DNA of 6,289 bases from contig CAMOGO010000077.1 in NCBI GenBank assembly GCA_946614075.1, forward strand, positions 1-6,289. Reading direction: 5' to 3'. The notes under the pieces are model-generated. The model was not told the origin of the DNA, searched no databases, and saw only the letters and a program-made list of their open reading frames with translations. The translations under genes were made by a program, and so were the position numbers. This stretch comes from an uncultured Lachnospiraceae bacterium (GTDB lineage Bacteria > Bacillota_A > Clostridia > Lachnospirales > Lachnospiraceae). How positions within the stretch are numbered: position 1 is the first letter of the stretch; each line of letters opens with the position of its first letter. Positions 5,579 through 6,289 of the stretch are shown one piece after another.

Positions 5579-6136
5579 ATGATTTCTGCTGGCGAGTTTA
5601 AGAATGGTGTTACGATCGAGTATGACGGCAACATTTATACGATTATCGAGTTTCAGCATGTAAAGCCTGGCAAGGGTGCTGCATTTGTCCGCACCAAGCT
5701 GAAGAATATCAAGACCGGCGGCGTGATCGAGGTTTCCTTCCGCCCGACCGAGAAGTTCCCTCTGGCACATATCGACCGCATCGACATGCAGTATCTGTAT
5801 GATACCGGTGATGCTTACTGCTTCATGAACAATGATACCTATGAGCAGCTCGAGCTGAACTATGATGTCGTTGGCGATGCTCTGAAGTTTGTCAAGGAAA
5901 ATGAGTCCGTTAAGATCTGCTCCTGCAAGGGCGACATCTTCTCCATCGAGCCGCCGCTGTTTGTAGAGCTTGAGGTTACCGAGACCGAGCCTGGTCTGGC
6001 CGGCAACACCGCTACCAACACCCTGAAGCCTGCAACCGTCGAGACCGGCGCTCAGGTCCGTGTTCCGCTCTTTGTCGGTATTGGCGATCGCATCAAGATC
6101 GATACCAGAACCGGCGAGTATCTGTCCCGCGCATAA
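5579..6136 (+). CDS. efp: Elongation factor P
   Basis: A complete 185-residue EF-P, the normal family length. It enters the ribosomal E site and rescues ribosomes stalled on consecutive prolines. Domain I (KOW-like, about residues 1-63) holds the loop tip HVKPGKGAA with Lys32, the residue that is modified in several bacteria (5-aminopentanol in Bacillus subtilis, beta-lysine with YjeA/EpmA in enterics). Domains II and III (OB folds, about 65-128 and 129-185) follow, ending with the family signature [13 protein letters not shown] and [14 protein letters not shown]. The Lys and the Pro-Gly before it fit the Firmicute type rather than the Arg-rhamnose type; no modification enzyme gene is in view. 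AAAGGAG at 5562-5568 lies 10 nt before the ATG and sets the start. Its own promoter is likely just upstream. Confidence 0.98.
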   Translation: MISAGEFKNGVTIEYDGNIYTIIEFQHVKPGKGAAFVRTKLKNIKTGGVIEVSFRPTEKFPLAHIDRIDMQYLYDTGDAYCFMNNDTYEQLELNYDVVGDALKFVKENESVKICSCKGDIFSIEPPLFVELEVTETEPGLAGNTATNTLKPATVETGAQVRVPLFVGIGDRIKIDTRTGEYLSRA

Positions 6137-6146
6137 GGATTCGAAG

Positions 6147-6197
6147 ATAACGAAGCTTCCGACATGCAGCGCATATGCGCTGCATGTCTTGCGTTAT
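6147..6197 (+). terminator. Large hairpin after efp with a 28-nt perfect palindrome core
   Basis: The core at 6161-6188 is a perfect 28-bp palindrome centred between 6174 and 6175. As RNA it folds as a 12-bp stem (6161-6172 with 6177-6188) with an ATAT loop. An outer 6-bp stem, ATAACG (6147-6152) with CGTTAT (6192-6197), can extend it across an asymmetric internal loop of 8 and 3 nt. It begins shortly after the efp stop, as a terminator would, but is followed by TTGCGTTAT rather than a clean T-run. It may be an efp terminator of non-standard form, or a double-stranded operator in front of the next gene. Confidence 0.6.
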
Positions 6198-6224
6198 ACA
6201 CACTTATCATAATTAGGTGAAAAC

Positions 6225-6289
6225 ATGAAAAAATTACTGGATCTGATTACAAATGCTCTGGAAAAGGGCTTTGTGGAAAATGGCTACGA
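6225..6289 (+). CDS. argS: Probable arginyl-tRNA synthetase, N-terminal start only
   Basis: The ATG at 6225, preceded by AGGTGA (6215-6220), opens a frame that runs off the window after 21 codons and two bases. The start MKKLLDLI, followed by an acidic and hydrophobic helix ending in GY, matches what I recall of clostridial ArgS starts (MKK-[IL]-LDLI ... AF ... GYD). That enzyme charges tRNA-Arg in the cytoplasm, and a translation gene after efp would make sense. No catalytic motif is inside the window, so the call rests on a short N-terminus and context; another protein with a helical start is possible. No convincing promoter is visible between efp and this ATG. Confidence 0.5.
   Translation, partial: MKKLLDLITNALEKGFVENGY

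Noticed and set aside
6189..6213. Separate promoter for the probable argS (TTGCGT with CATAAT)
   Set aside because: The spacer would be only 13 nt and the start would fall nearly on the RBS, leaving no usable leader.
6137..6224. T-box riboswitch in front of the probable argS
   Set aside because: The gap is only 88 nt, no T-box-like TGGNACCGCG is present, and most of the space is taken by the palindromic hairpin.

Overview
The window looks like chromosomal DNA of a moderately high-GC Firmicute, most probably a clostridium of the Lachnospiraceae type. The signs are a HisA of the 'eukaryotic' subfamily (also carried by many clostridia), a very large BspA-type leucine-rich-repeat protein with C-terminal S-layer-homology (SLH) modules, a bacterial NrdR, a YqeG-family phosphatase, an EF-P with the PGKGAA loop, strong AAGGAGG-type ribosome binding sites and sigma-A-like promoters. 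Every gene lies on the + strand. Genus and species cannot be fixed from the sequence alone.

Layout. 1-282 is the 3' end of hisA, closed by a clean rho-independent terminator (282-306). A promoter (309-337) then drives a 1040-residue secreted protein (405-3527). It has a signal peptide, about 650 residues of BspA-like LRRs arranged as a higher-order repeat, an InlB-B-like beta module, an acidic Glu/Thr/Ser linker and three divergent SLH modules. A long hairpin without a U-tract (3539-3569) separates it from a cytoplasmic alpha/beta-hydrolase (3623-4456). A near-consensus promoter (4481-4509) starts nrdR (4546-5004), which is followed after 2 nt by a YqeG-family HAD phosphatase (5007-5510). A further promoter overlapping the yqeG stop leads to efp (5579-6136). 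After efp comes a 28-nt perfect palindrome inside a larger hairpin, then the first 65 bases of a gene that looks like argS (6225 to the edge).

How the genes relate. hisA ends its own transcription unit (histidine biosynthesis). The LRR-SLH protein is an envelope or adhesion-type product, and the hydrolase behind it may be expressed by read-through. nrdR-yqeG form a tight pair, followed by translation genes (efp, probable argS), so the right half is ordinary housekeeping DNA. I did not find a clear unknown multi-gene system. The most unusual items are the super-repeat architecture of the LRR protein with its recurring W-x-T-D-W insertion, the loss of the conserved Arg in two of its three SLH motifs, and the perfect palindrome between efp and the next gene.
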